Origin: Enchytraeus crypticus
Taxonomy: Eukaryota > Annelida > Clitellata > Enchytraeida > Enchytraeidae
Direction: 5' to 3'
Assembly (NCBI GenBank): GCA_905160935.1
Contig: CAJHZI010000518.1
Span: forward strand, 376,001 to 440,000
DNA length: 64,000 nt
The notes beneath the pieces are model-generated. The model was given only the letters and a program-made list of their open reading frames with translations. It did no database searches and was not told the DNA's origin. The translations under genes were made by a program, and so were the position numbers. Below, piece after piece: positions 1 through 48,600 of this stretch. Each line of letters opens with the position of its first letter. Positions within the stretch are counted from its first letter, which is position 1.

Positions 1-275
1 ATTCATAGCTTTTCTGCCAAGTGGCAGCTTCAAGGTACATATTCCTACCTAAAATCTGGCTTCACATTCCATCGGTTACGGAGGTAATTACCTCCTTTCA
101 CAAAAGGCTTTGCCTATATCCACATTTTAATGCAGCCTATAGCTTGGGGGGGACATAATTTCTGAGGTGGTTTGACTTTAAATCCCTCAGTTCTTACTCA
201 GTCGCCTCTGACGACACATGCAGTTTACGGTTGATCTATTCTTCAGTGGTCCAGCCATATCAGGGGAATTCATAG
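1..275. repeat. SINE-like repeat with agtcgcc core
   Basis: Shares ggtacatattcctac, cacaaaaggctttgcct and agtcgcctctgacgacacat with copies at 8855-9130 and 53865-54110. Confidence 0.72.
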
Positions 276-580
276 TAATACTATATTACTATATTAACAA
301 TATTAAACAGTAGATATCTAGTGAAGAATGAATATACCTAGCAGCTCGTAATAATCAATGTCACATAATATATATTATATATAGATATCGAAATAAAACA
401 AGAAAAAAAAACTTACGTCGAACTTCCTTCACACGAGGCTATCTAAAAGAAAATAAACGTCTAACGAGTTCTTAAATTACCCTGCAAGAAATACGAAATA
501 TCTGCAACAGCAAAAATGCTGATTGATTTTATTTTATCATAAAGTATGATTTCCGAGAGAGGCATAGAGGAAGAGATAAC

Positions 581-585
<5 letters not shown>

Positions 586-617
<32 letters not shown>
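586..617. repeat. (GA)n microsatellite
   Basis: Pure GA run; resembles the tails left by RTE elements elsewhere in the window but has no adjacent element end. Confidence 0.9.
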
Positions 618-626
<9 letters not shown>

Positions 627-764
627 ACCTAGAGACAGACAGACCGATAAACATAAAGACAAAGAGATGGATAGAGAGCTGTAACTACAAAAACAGTGAT
701 ATACAATTTTACGTACACTAATTTATATATTGCAAGAATATTTTCATTTGATTCAGTCATTAAG

Positions 765-935
765 CATCATCATCACCACCATCATCATCATCATCACCTT
801 TGAATCCCAATTTAACTAGGGTCGGAATTAGAAAATGCTGTAGCAATTTCTGGAGCCTAGGCGCTCACCAATGGAATGCAAATTCATTTCTTTATTTAGA
901 CTATAAGCAAATTATTAAATATAAATTGCAATGTT
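765..935. repeat. (CAT)n-ended SINE-like repeat
   Basis: Partial copy in the 3' flank of gene A. Confidence 0.75.
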
Positions 936-1076
936 AGCACTGGCAGCACCGGATAATTGAATCGGCAGCCTCATCGGTTACTCGTATAGAAATAGCTTCG
1001 AGAGACACGGGTATTTTAGAACTGTGAGTAGCAATCTGAGTTTATTATTATATCTTTAATGCGAAAAATTAATAAA

Positions 1077-1082
1077 TTTATT
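1077..1082 (-). promoter_or_regulatory. Possible poly(A) signal of gene A
   Basis: AATAAA on the minus strand about 240 nt beyond the stop; a second lies at 1041-1046. No transcript data, and AT-rich sequence gives such hexamers by chance. Confidence 0.35.
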
Positions 1083-1321
1083 CGTAGGCCATATACTCAT
1101 TACTTTATATTGATTAAAACCTCTACATATATAATAACTTAAACATTCTTTCAATCCATCTCTACATATTCACAACTAAAGCAGTGAGAAAAGATACCGC
1201 TGCTTTTTCTGACGTTCCCACGGATATGAAACTGAGTTGATATTACATTTGCAAGAAGGCAAGTGTAATCGGATGCGATGTTAAACGTAACATTTTTCAC
1301 TTTTACCAAATATCTTCAAGT

Positions 1322-37393
<36,072 letters not shown>

Positions 37394-40300
37394 AATCAGC
37401 AGATTATACTTAAGCAGATTCTAGAGATACACATGTGAAAATAGGTTACTTCAGCTGCAAAATATGATAAAATCAATCAATTATTATAGTGCAAAACTTC
37501 AAAACTTCAAGTGCATAGCATAATTATAATGATGCCAACCATTGCTTCGTAATTATTAATGTGTTTAAGTCAAGCACAAATAAAGAATATATAAAGCCGT
37601 ATAGAAATAAACAGGCAGTTCAAGAACAAAAGAATAGACTGCAGAAGTATCGCACTCTATAATGTCGCAGAGTTAATATTACGTAAGGATTTCACATGTA
37701 TGACATATACGAGGTCTGGAAAATTCAATGTAAAACTAATAACTTTGTATTTATACTCAGTTTGTTGAAGATTAATTTCAGTATCCACAATGTCGTAACC
37801 ATAATCACATCTATGACAAATAATGAATGTTTGACAGTGTTGTGAACTGACCAATATATCTGATATGAGGCGATTAAACATTAGCGATAAAGGCGACTAG
37901 ACATTAGTGGAGGAAGTGCAATGGAAAGCCACATCAAAAGCTACATTTATTCTAAGCTAAACACTATACATCAAGTTGTGCTAAAGGCACGACTATTACT
38001 ATGTAGATAGCCTGCTCCTTTTTAAACACTGTCACTGGGAATAAACTACTTGTACCAGAGATTTGGTAGAACACTAGAAAATGTGTAACCAATTAGCCCT
38101 CAATGTCCTAGAATCATTATCAGTTAAAGATTTGTAATATTTTAAGTAGATTGAGATAGATTCTCAGGCGAGTAAATCGGATTATTAAATATGGGATATT
38201 CTAAGGTCCGACTAAATTTTCATCCACTGGTGGGTTGGTTAATTTTAAACTATTTGTTCATAGCGACTGATTAGTTACTGAACATGCGAAGAGTACTAAC
38301 AGTTCTGATCTACACAACATAATCACATGTGATAGGTATATACAGAGTAGGGCCAAATACTGCTACACCAAATCTTTGCCTCTTGCGTCATGTAATAAAA
38401 AGCTTAGTAGATACGTTTACTTAATAGGTCTTTTAATTTCAACATCGTAAGTTTAGATTTTGCAACGCTCAAACAGAGTAAATAGCCACAGCGCTTTCTA
38501 ACAGAAGACTAGACACCCTGGTTATCCACGATCTCAAGGTAAAAAAGGACCAATGCTCTTTAAATACATCAAATAACTAAACACACATGATCTGTGATAA
38601 ATTTTACAATCTGCTGAAGCAGTCAACCACAATTACGAATCAGAATTTATTCAAAACTCAACTAACAAATAAAAGATCATATTTTCAAGATTCCATGCAA
38701 ATCTTATATTTTAGTTTTCGAAAATGATTGCACGCTGACTAGGAGTTACATTATTTATCTTGAACCTGCCAGGGGTATAACACTAGAGATGAAAAAGACA
38801 AGCTACATATGTCATGAATGGCTATTAAAGCATTCTGAAATAATGTGGCAACGTGTATGCCCTCACGTTAGGCGGATACAATCACTGTGCTGCTACCATA
38901 TAAACCTCTAGAATTTTTAAGTGTACTTAATTTAACGTTAATTGCAAAACTAGCGCATACTTCTAAACTATCACACTGCATTTAATGCTACACTAGTTAA
39001 GGATAATTCAGAGACACCTACTTACGAGCTGTCACGCAGTATTTGATGTGTTAGACATGTTAGGAACAATTTATGTAGATGTTTCACATTTTAATCTGGC
39101 GCTTTAACAAACAGCTGATCGCTAACACGCCCACCGTCAACATTCCAGCTAAATGCAGAACTTTACCGCAGATTTTATTTAAAATAACTTAAACAATGAC
39201 AGTTCTAATGAAGTTAATTCTCATCTTAAAGCAATAATTTTAATTAATCTGTGACCAGAAGTAAGACTCAAAGACTATGTATCCTATAACCTATATCTGT
39301 CGTGTGGTATAACACTAGAGATTGAGAAAGTCAGAAAGGCATGCTACAGATGCCACGAATGGATATCTATATTCGATCACTTAAAGGTTGTAAAGACTGA
39401 CCCCATTGCAAACTTGAGAAGCATGATAAGCCAAATGTGAACTTCCTATAAGTATTCGAAATGTTAGATAACTTGATCTTGAGCTGCATGAAAGAATTCA
39501 TAGTGATTTCGGCTTCTGAAGCGACTGCAGTGCAAAATGTTTTTTCACTATATGCGATGAAACTCAAGATGCTTCTGAATTGGAGGCAGAGCTATATGCA
39601 CGCTGTTAATTCTCGTTCGATCGTTACAGTAAGATGAGCAAAGTAAACCTGCTTCCTGTGGAGAGACTGGTAGGTAGGTATTTACTACTAATGATACTGT
39701 AGCGAAGAAGCGCGACAAAATTTAACAAAACTCTGTCCCTCTTGAAGTTTAACGAGATTGACGGAACATGCATGGTTGGACAGAGTTATATATAATGGTG
39801 CCAGACTGCCAATATTATGCGCGGGCAGTTTTCTGATATATTTACCCGACTATTGCACTTGCTCCACGAGCAGTGTATATACATACGGTATATATGGTGC
39901 AGTGGTTATCGCTTAAACCATATGTCTTTGGCTTAAACTTAGTAGTAGAAGCAATGCTCTAGTGCAGCACACTGATTGTAGGAACTATCATTCTTCTTCA
40001 AGATCCCAGTAACTTAATTCTTTTTGAACATAAGCAATATCAGATGTTTGCACAAACATCAGCAGTATATGATTCATCTGATTCAACTCGATCTTAGCGC
40101 AGCACTGAGGATGGTGTGAAGTGAACATATGCTTCTAGCTTGCTCTGAAACAGTTGTGACATCATTGACAGATTTGCAAGTAAATCTTCACAACTTCAGG
40201 GACTGCTAATTCAGGGATTTTTTTGTGTAGTTATGAACTTGGATTTTTTGTAAGAAATTTTGCCTACAAAATTTGCAATTTCTTAGGCTTATCGACGATC

Positions 40301-41799
40301 CTGATTTATCTTAAATTTGTGGGGAAGCCGATATTCATAATACATATTGAGCCAAATGCTTAGGGGATGAAGTCAAATACTCAATAAATAAATACTCAAG
40401 ATTGGGGGGATGAACCCCCTGCAAAATTAGCTTATGCATCTCAGTTCTGGTGGGGCTTTATTTGAGCATAGAATAAAAAATTACGTTCTATATCTTTGTA
40501 TTCAGCCTCGGATAAAATTAGACAAAGGCTTTTCTAAGTATGGCTAAAAAGTGTAACTTAATGATAATTTTCATCTCTATAGTGACATTTTCTGAAAAGG
40601 CAACAGGCGATTATTGTTTACTTCTATATTACAAATTGTAATTAGATATTAGACTATACTTTGGTTAAGTGAAATATTTAGGAATTTTGTAGTTTTCCAT
40701 GATGACATTATTATTATTAATGCTTTGTATATTTATATCTTGATATAGGCGGATAGGCCCTGTAGATATTTATTAGTATTATTATTATTGATTTCAGAGA
40801 GTGTAAGAAAGGATCCCAGGACAATCAATACATCAGATAGAGATACTGTAGATGAAATCAAGAATTGGTTGAAATTTTCGTATGAGCGCGCTGGTTGTCG
40901 AAAAGAAGGATAATTATGTGAAGAAAACTTTAATAGAGTGTCTAATGTTGATGACGTGCACTATTAGTGATAGTGAGGAAGAAGCCATGAAAAACGATTA
41001 GTTTTTAATTTATTGTAGGCTATGATATTTTGTAAATTTTATGTTTTAATTACGAGTACACGGTAATTATATTTAGTAGTTACAATTCTAATTCTGTCAC
41101 TTCTCATAGACTGAGAATATTTACATTTCTTTATGAGTACTATTTTTTAGCTCTATGAATGGTGAATACATTTTGTTGAGTAGATTGATAACAATCCAAA
41201 GAAATCATGAAATCAATTCGTTAACTAAATTATCATAATTCAGATTAATGCTGTTCGATAATAACTATATAATTCTATGTATTCATTACTTGCATATTTT
41301 GTACATTTAACACGGGGTTTTGATAGGCGACCTACAAATTTAACCCATATAGACAAGAGTGCTTTGTTTGTCTGTAAGTTTGCAGGTCTCCTAGCTAGCA
41401 TGGATACCACAAAGTAATACCAAAAAGTAGAATCGCCTCTGAACGGAAACGTTTTAACAATACATCTATTGTAAGTGTTATTGTTAATCAACATAAAATA
41501 AAAATTGCTCTATTAACTTTCAAAAACTCTGCGATTTGGCAAGCCTTCTTACTAATCCGAAATTCATCGTCCCTCACATGCACTTCGTTCCACCGATGCC
41601 AATCTTCTCTCTGTTCCAAATATTCTCATATCATTGGGCAGACGTTCAGTGTCTTACGCAGCAACCATAATCTGAAACTCTTTACATACTTATCTTCGCA
41701 CTTGTTCTTCTCTTTAAACTTTCTCTAGTAAGCTATAAGACTTACCTTTCCAACCATAGACATAATAGATCTACCCTGATCATATTTGATCATGGGACC

Positions 41800-42005
41800 A
41801 GCTTTCGTTTAGGACCTTATTGCTCCTCAGCACAATTCTTTTGCAGATTGGTCTGGATGAATTGATCTGTAGTGATGTGTGCTGTTAGGGAAGTCCCTGA
41901 CATCATCCCTGGATGAGGAAACGGAGTTAAACCTTTATTATTATTATAATTATTTTCCTGACCCCAGTTCAACTGGGATTTAAGGGAAGATGATGATGAT
42001 GATGA
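41800..42005. repeat. Repeat pair: unclassified element plus (CAT)n-repeat end
   Basis: 41800-41940 shares gctttcgtttaggaccttat and ctgacatcatccctg with 48655-48800 (inverted there); 41955-42005 is an inverted (CAT)n-family end. Confidence 0.7.
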
Positions 42006-42139
42006 CTCTTTTCAATATAAATACTTATTGAGGGCCTACCCCTTGTGTAAAGAGCCTTGCAGGGGTCTGATAGAATGATTCAAGTAATACGCGCTGAAAC
42101 GCCGACCGGTTTAGTTACTCGAGATCATCCGGTCGCTTA

Positions 42140-42215
42140 AAAGTAGGCAAGGTCCCTGACATTGCTTTATGGCGAGGAACCGCACTTTAAATTCTTATTG
42201 ATTGATATTGCTTGA
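42140..42215 (+). mobile_element. CR1/L2-type LINE 3' tip
   Basis: About 75 bp of the same 3' end (gtccctgacattgctttatg, then ttgattgat). Confidence 0.8.
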
Positions 42216-43144
42216 TGCAGACTGTGCTGTACAGCAACGATGTAAGAGTATTTTGTTACAAGTAATAAGTACTCAAACGATACATTTACTTTTAATGAAG
42301 TATCCAGTTTGTCTGTGAATTTCTTACTGGCAAAGGAAGTACTTTTGTTGTATTTGTACTTGTACATTTATAGCCGCAAAAGCTAAATATCATGTCACGT
42401 GCTCACGTTACTTTCGAAAAACTGTCTAAATATAAATCACCAATATTTACTAATTAAATCAATAAATGCTAGAAGTATAAAAATTATAAACATTTTCTAT
42501 ATCATATGTATGACTTAGCAGTTGCTAATAAACTTTGAATGTGTGAAAATCAAGCGGTTCAAATTTCAACTTTCTAATAGTGATGGACGAAGGCAGGATT
42601 CAATAACGTTACAAAATTCTGACAGGCGCGAAATGAAATGAACAAAAGGAGTAACTTTATTAGTAAAAACATCGAAAAATATAACAACAATGAATAGCGA
42701 CTGGGGACAGACAACACACATAGGCACCGGAAAAAACCTGACTAGCTAAATTAATGCAAGCGTTATATAGATAGCAAATTCGGCTATACTCTTATAGTGC
42801 AAAACTTGAATTGAACTGACAAAGTCAACATCCAGGTCAAGAACAATAACCACGTGAACAGAGAATAGAGTTTGAGATATACTTAATAATATTAATTATA
42901 AATAGCAAATAACGCAGCCTAACGTAATTTAATGCGATTACCCAAGACCGTTTACGTCTACTCCCGTTATAAATGCTTACTTGCCTAATTATATTTGTCA
43001 CCAACAGATTATGTTGTTGTTTAATGAATAACTTCTCTGCGAAAGTGAGCGAGCCCTGTAACATACAGCATGTTTGACATAGCAACAGAAAGTTTAGCGA
43101 TTACGTCTTTACCCACCAGCTACAATTAATGAAACTACAATTAA

Positions 43145-43272
43145 TCATCATCATCATCTTCTCTGTAATCTCAGTTTAACTAGGCTCGGGATACGAATAG
43201 ACCTTCATCACTCCTCTCTTTCTCATATTGCATCATCAATCAATCCCTCATTTTTCCAATCTTTTTTAGAAA
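43145..43272. repeat. (CAT)n-ended SINE-like repeat, partial
   Basis: Left half, intergenic. Confidence 0.75.
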
Positions 43273-43624
43273 ATAAAGCTACAACCGACAGCTAAAATTA
43301 ATGCATCTACAAATATAATGCTCTATAGAATAGTAGATATTACAAAAGCGAGATGATGGTTCAAAGATCTGAATAGTCAGCAATGAATAATTCGGGTTTC
43401 CATGCTGTTGAAAGGTTGACAGATGTGAAATTCTCGTTTTCTCCAGTGACAGACGATACAAATAATGATAACTATTTGGTTTAATCGCGGAAAGCGAAGA
43501 AAGTCATAAAAATACAAAAAATGAAATTTAGACAAGTTATCTAAGACAAAATATGCCATTATATGAGTTTTAGGACACATGTAAATAAAATTAACTATAT
43601 TAAAGAATTAGGATTATTTGATAA

Positions 43625-43745
43625 ATAATTCATAGGCCTTTGTTGATATGAAGAGAAAAAAGTAGAAGATAGAAATACGCGGAGGAAGGAAATATATACC
43701 ATTGACCTGTCAATAGTCAGTGCACTAAGAGAGAGTGAAAAAGAT
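43625..43745 (+). mobile_element. RTE 3'-terminal fragment, diverged
   Basis: Matches the element's 3' signature (ccattgacctgtcaatagtc, agtgcactaagagagag). Confidence 0.7.
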
Positions 43746-44224
43746 ATTAAATAATTCATATGATTAATGCAGATTTTTATTTATATTCTGAGTTATAATT
43801 TTAGATAAAACTACATTTAAGAGTTTCTATAGTTAGTTCGACGTCATAGAGATAGATAGAGAGAGAGAGAGAGAGCTAGTGATTTTGTAGGTAGCAGTAT
43901 TACTAAGATGTACAAAATATATTCTTACAATTTCTGAAGCAAATTGGCCAAAGTATTAAGATTCCTCATGTCGTAAGAAAGATCAGTATGAATTCATTAT
44001 ATCGAATAAAATCGTACTTCAACAAAAAGAGTTAGAAACAGAGGACTACACAATGTAAGCAGTAAGAAAATAGGTAGTACTCTAATAAGGATTAGAATAC
44101 GAAATCCACAAAGAAAAGGCACAACTATAAAAATATGCTAAGATAGTACTACAAGTGTATAATATATGCATAAATATATATCAAGAGTTAAAAGGCAAGC
44201 TTCTTGCTAACTATTTCAATACTG

Positions 44225-44625
44225 CAGAGATATCGTCAAAGGACATTAAAGAAAGAAGATATCAGGAAACTAGAGGCATTAGAAGTGTGGTTATAGAGAA
44301 GGATCGAAAAGATTAGTTGGACTGACAAAATTACAAATGAAGAAGAAGTTCTTGAATGAGTAGGTACAGATAGGCAGTCATTAAGCTGATAAGAAATAGA
44401 AAAAAAGCTGGAGAGGACATAATACACGGGGGGATGGTTTGATAAAGGAGGTAATAGAAGGAAGAATACAAGAGACAAGAGTTAGAGGAAGACCAAGACA
44501 TGGAATGTGGATGATCTGATAATAAATTCATATTAAGAGATGAAGAGAAAAGCTAAGGATAGAACTGGTTGGAAAAGTTATATGCCATGGACCTGCCGTT
44601 AAGCGGTGGACTAGAAGAATATCGT
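44225..44625 (+). mobile_element. RTE LINE fragment, plus strand, decayed
   Basis: Reads as RT C-terminal sequence ([13 protein letters not shown], then KISWTDKITNEEEVLE with a stop) down to tatgccatggacctgccg. Intergenic. Confidence 0.85.
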
Positions 44626-44894
44626 CAAAGGGGTTCCGAGTAAAATTTGAGTATCTTTTTTCACTTCTTCAAAGAAATGAGCTAGCAAATCAACTAATAC
44701 CGCCAGTCTCGATCTTCTTCTAACCTTGTTTCTTATCGGTACAAACAACAATAATTCTTCAATAATTACTTTCCTGATATCTTTTGGCATATAAAACACT
44801 ACTCAGAAAGAAAAATCAGCAGACACAGAATGTAGACACTATCAGTTTCTCCAAGCCTATTTGGAGCAAGTGCAAAATCACAATGGAGATGGAA

Positions 44895-45045
44895 TAGATA
44901 AAAAGCTGGTAAAGCTAATGTTGACGTCAGTTCCCTCACTCGAAAGCGCTGTCAGTGACGGGAAAGCCCAGGATTTGAACCCCGCACATACTGATTCGCG
45001 GTCGAATATCTTACCGACATCGCCACTGGCTCCAGCCAGTGATTA
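44895..45045 (-). repeat. tRNA-derived SINE, intergenic
   Basis: Nearly complete minus-strand copy with head, B-box region and tail. Confidence 0.85.
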
Positions 45046-45318
45046 TGAGAAAACCATTATTATGCCCTAATCCAGATAAAGGCATAAAAACGTGACAGAT
45101 ACCTATTAGTACCTGGTACAATACTACCCATTCAGTTAAAGTAGTAAATATATACATGTATAAAAATATATAGTAAGAAGACAGATAAGTCTAATGTGTG
45201 CACTCCCGCTCTCACTCCTTCTAATCTCTCGTACTGAGAGCACTGAGATTGAGAAATGTTGTGCTAATTTCAGCCTAACTCGTAGACTATACAGACTAAT
45301 TTGGTAACTATGAGCCAT

Positions 45319-45486
45319 CTACGAACAATGAAATGAATAGACTTGTGTAGAGCAGGTTGTGGGCTCATGCCAATCTACGAACAATGAAATGAATAGACTT
45401 GTGTAGAGCAAGTTGTAGGCTCATGCCAATCTACGAGTATTGAAATGAATAGACTTCTGTAGAGCAGGTTGTGGGCTCATGCCGGT
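45319..45486. repeat. Three 56-bp tandem copies over the end of gene B
   Basis: Copies at 45319-45374, 45375-45430 and 45431-45486, near identical. The copy nearest the kinase is coding and its far edge supplies the TAG stop; the other two are downstream. Confidence 0.9.
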
Positions 45487-45608
45487 TATAGAAATAAGAT
45501 TCTTGATGAAAACGTTGATTGAGATGAGGAGACAACCGTTCGATGATGTCCTCAAATGTTGGTCTGCTCTCTGGTCGCTTCTTCCAACAGTCTGACATCA
45601 GCTGACGT
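45431..45608 (-). CDS. Gene B last exon: end of kinase, very short tail, stop
   Basis: Encodes [20 protein letters not shown], then about 35 residues including [16 protein letters not shown], ending at TAG (45433-45431). No YxxM and no long tail. The last 18 codons and the stop lie in one copy of a 56-bp triplicated sequence. A further 3' exon cannot be excluded. Confidence 0.85.
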
Positions 45609-48600
45609 CTACCAATGAATTAATGAATCGATGAATTAATGAACGAGCATATTAATCTATGACATAAGGAATGAATTAAGAAAGACTAAATGAAAGAATT
45701 CGAGTAAACGTGTATTAAATCGGCATATCTAAAACTCATAACCATAGGGAAACGATTATCCATCATGATATCTATCTATCATTTTTGATACCAATACATA
45801 ATATGTGATATTAAATGTGTGAGATATCGTCATGGTTAATTTTTACATCATAGTAATGCCCTTTTAGACTGTCTAATGACTTAAACACGTGACATGTTGT
45901 AGTTATTAGACAGTTATTATAACCCTATATACGGTCAAGCAAGTATTAGAAATTTACACAGCTGCACCGGAAATAAAATATACGCACCGGATATAAAATC
46001 CACGGAATTCAAGTCATACAGCTTAAATTTAGCTGTCGCTCTACACACTGACTTATTGGGATATCTGAAAGACTAATTACAATGCAAGCGAAACTGACAA
46101 ACAAATCTACAGTGCCTTAATCTAACAATGAACGTGGCGCCAAAGAAACTTTCACTACATGTTTTGAAATTGTTTGTCACAGTAAGCGTTAAGCTGAAAT
46201 ATTCGAGCGACTCACAAGATGTCAGGAGCTGTTGGAGGGGTTTCCATGGTGTTGCCTTCGATGATGTAGTTGACAACCTCGTTGTGAGACAATCCCTTGT
46301 ACGGGTGCTCCGCCAGGGTGGCTATCTCCCATAACACTACACCGTAGGACCTAGTCAGAAATTACTAATGCTATTATTATTATTATTTCATTATTAATTG
46401 TATTATTATTATGTTTATTATTATTATGTTTCTTATTATTCCTGTTGTTGCTGTTGCTGCTGCTGTTGTTGTTGTTTTACAGCTACTACTTGTTGTTGTT
46501 GCACTACTGCTAGAACTATTTAAGCAGTTACTATGACGATTACAACTAATATCACTAATGCTATTATTACTGTTATTACTTCTAATACTATTAACATTAG
46601 TATTATAATTATTAGCAATATTATTCTTACCATTTTATTATTAATTATACATTCAATTACAAGAACAATGAACGATAAACGCACATATCGTCATTTGATG
46701 ACTACATCAGGGACGTCTCTGACAATACAGACTATTCCAGAAGAAAAACTCAAAAGCAGCAGCCAGAAAAGATGTGATTCTGAAATGTGAAAGTTAACTA
46801 ATTAGTAGAGCGTGTACCTCTGAATTGCGAGATCAGATTTAAAACCCAGCCCCTGTCAGAAATGAATCTTATGTCAGAAGTTGTCAGAAGATTATTCTTA
46901 ATTCGGCGCTAGCTGTAGTCTAGGCTAACGAGAAAGCAACGATTGGGGTAAATCAAGAAGTTTGAAAAAAATGAACGTAAGTCAAATGCAAAAACAGAAA
47001 ATAAGGTAACTCTGTAAATATGTGCGAAATTTCATGTGTACTCTAATACGTATACGGTCATACAAATGAAGCCACTCTTTTATACTTTCGTTTAAACTTT
47101 ATTTATTAAATTCTGATTTTGTGAGAACTGTGTAGTGTGTACATTAATATGCACTAAATGAATTGTACTGAACTTTATGTCGAATACAGAACAAAAGGCA
47201 GTATTTTTTCGAGTGATTTTGGAAAGACAGACAACATTCTCTGTTATGGTCGGTAAGAATCGTTATCCGTTCTTTCTAAACCACAGAGAACCGACCCTAC
47301 CTTTCCATTGGCTCCCACTAGGTAAGACCGGTTTAATAACTACTACTGAGTGAGTTCAGCTGAGCGCTAATTCAGAGCAAGTTGATTAAACTATGACAGG
47401 TGTCGTATGACAGGTGTCGTATGACAGGTGTCGTATGACAGGTGACCACAACACAGCAGCGCATTAATCTAGCCACAGCACCACGCAGACAGATATTATG
47501 TATATATTTAAATATCACAAGTTCATTCCTACCCTCCGTGGAACATCTCTGACAGTATAATTGCTTGGCTGATCAGTGCTTGGCCTAATCAGTGCTTGGG
47601 CTGATCAGTCTGTTGGTTTATAACGCCGATGATCGGGTTTCATGATACAGCGGTTCACCGGTACACCAGACGTCTTTAAAAGAAGCTCTTTGCGCTTCTG
47701 ACCTTGCCACTATACCCACACAATCAACAGTAATAAAACTCAGATTCTTAGTTTAGTTGAGGACGGAGGGGGAAATGCTTACCAGACATCAGACTGACTA
47801 GTGAACACTCCGTCCCGCAGACTCTCTGGAGCCATCCATCGTATGGGCAGCATTGACGTCATGCTCTTGTGCAACAACTCGGGCGAATAGATGTCACGTG
47901 TTAGACCAAAATCTAGCAACATATAATAGATCACATCACTCTAGTGCTCCGTGAATTGGTAAATAGTAAATCTAAGGCATGCATTGTACAATCATATTTA
48001 CAGTGTTCAATCATAGTGCTAGGGAAGAACAGAGAAGGCAACGAGAAACCACCCCAGAAGTCATATTTTTCCCAAGCTATAGGCTACATAAACTATGAAT
48101 AAGGCTTAGATATCTATGGAATGTGAAAGCAGACTCGAGTATGCATATGTACCTTCGACCTGTCATTTGACAGCACACTATAGCGAAATAGAGAGAGAGA
48201 AAGAGAATAGAGATAGGAGATTTATCATGTCATTAAAAAGACCTCAATCGACCAACAAACCGATTCCACTATAAAGGATGCAAAAACAAATTCACCCAGA
48301 CAAACGAGATTAAAAACTAGATACGCCTTTATGAAACTTACGTAGTGGCCCTCTAAGACACAAGCAGTAAATGGCTGCGATTAATTATGTAGTGGCTTGG
48401 ACTCGACTGAAGAATACTATAGCTGTAACGCTAAATTAAAACTAACCGAAAAATTATAGCATTCAAAATCAAGAAAAATAAAACGACTAAGTACATGCAC
48501 ACTTGAATGGTAACTGACAGGACTATAATAACACTGCAAGCTGCAAATTCTCATTACAACATCTAACAAATCACGAAAGAAGCATAAGATTTGAGTCAAT

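Larger units (their letters stand above)
1..1321. other. 3' flank of gene A, non-coding
   Basis: Holds a SINE-like repeat (1-275), a (GA)n tract (586-617), a (CAT)n-ended repeat (765-935) and candidate poly(A) hexamers. No coding sequence seen on either strand. Confidence 0.7.
37394..45430. other. Intergenic region between gene B stop and gene A start
   Basis: About 8 kb, presumably with the gene A promoter, 5' UTR and gene B 3' UTR. I see repeats only right of 41800. Two related blocks of about 50 bp (38775-38821 and 39308-39362, sharing tataacactagaga) are unexplained. No TATA box or other promoter signal can be picked out of such AT-rich DNA. Confidence 0.6.

Noticed and set aside
37657-37881. 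74-residue minus-strand frame upstream of the gene A start
   Set aside because: No signal peptide, no family match and no good splice link to exon 1, which has an in-frame upstream stop. Treated as non-coding.
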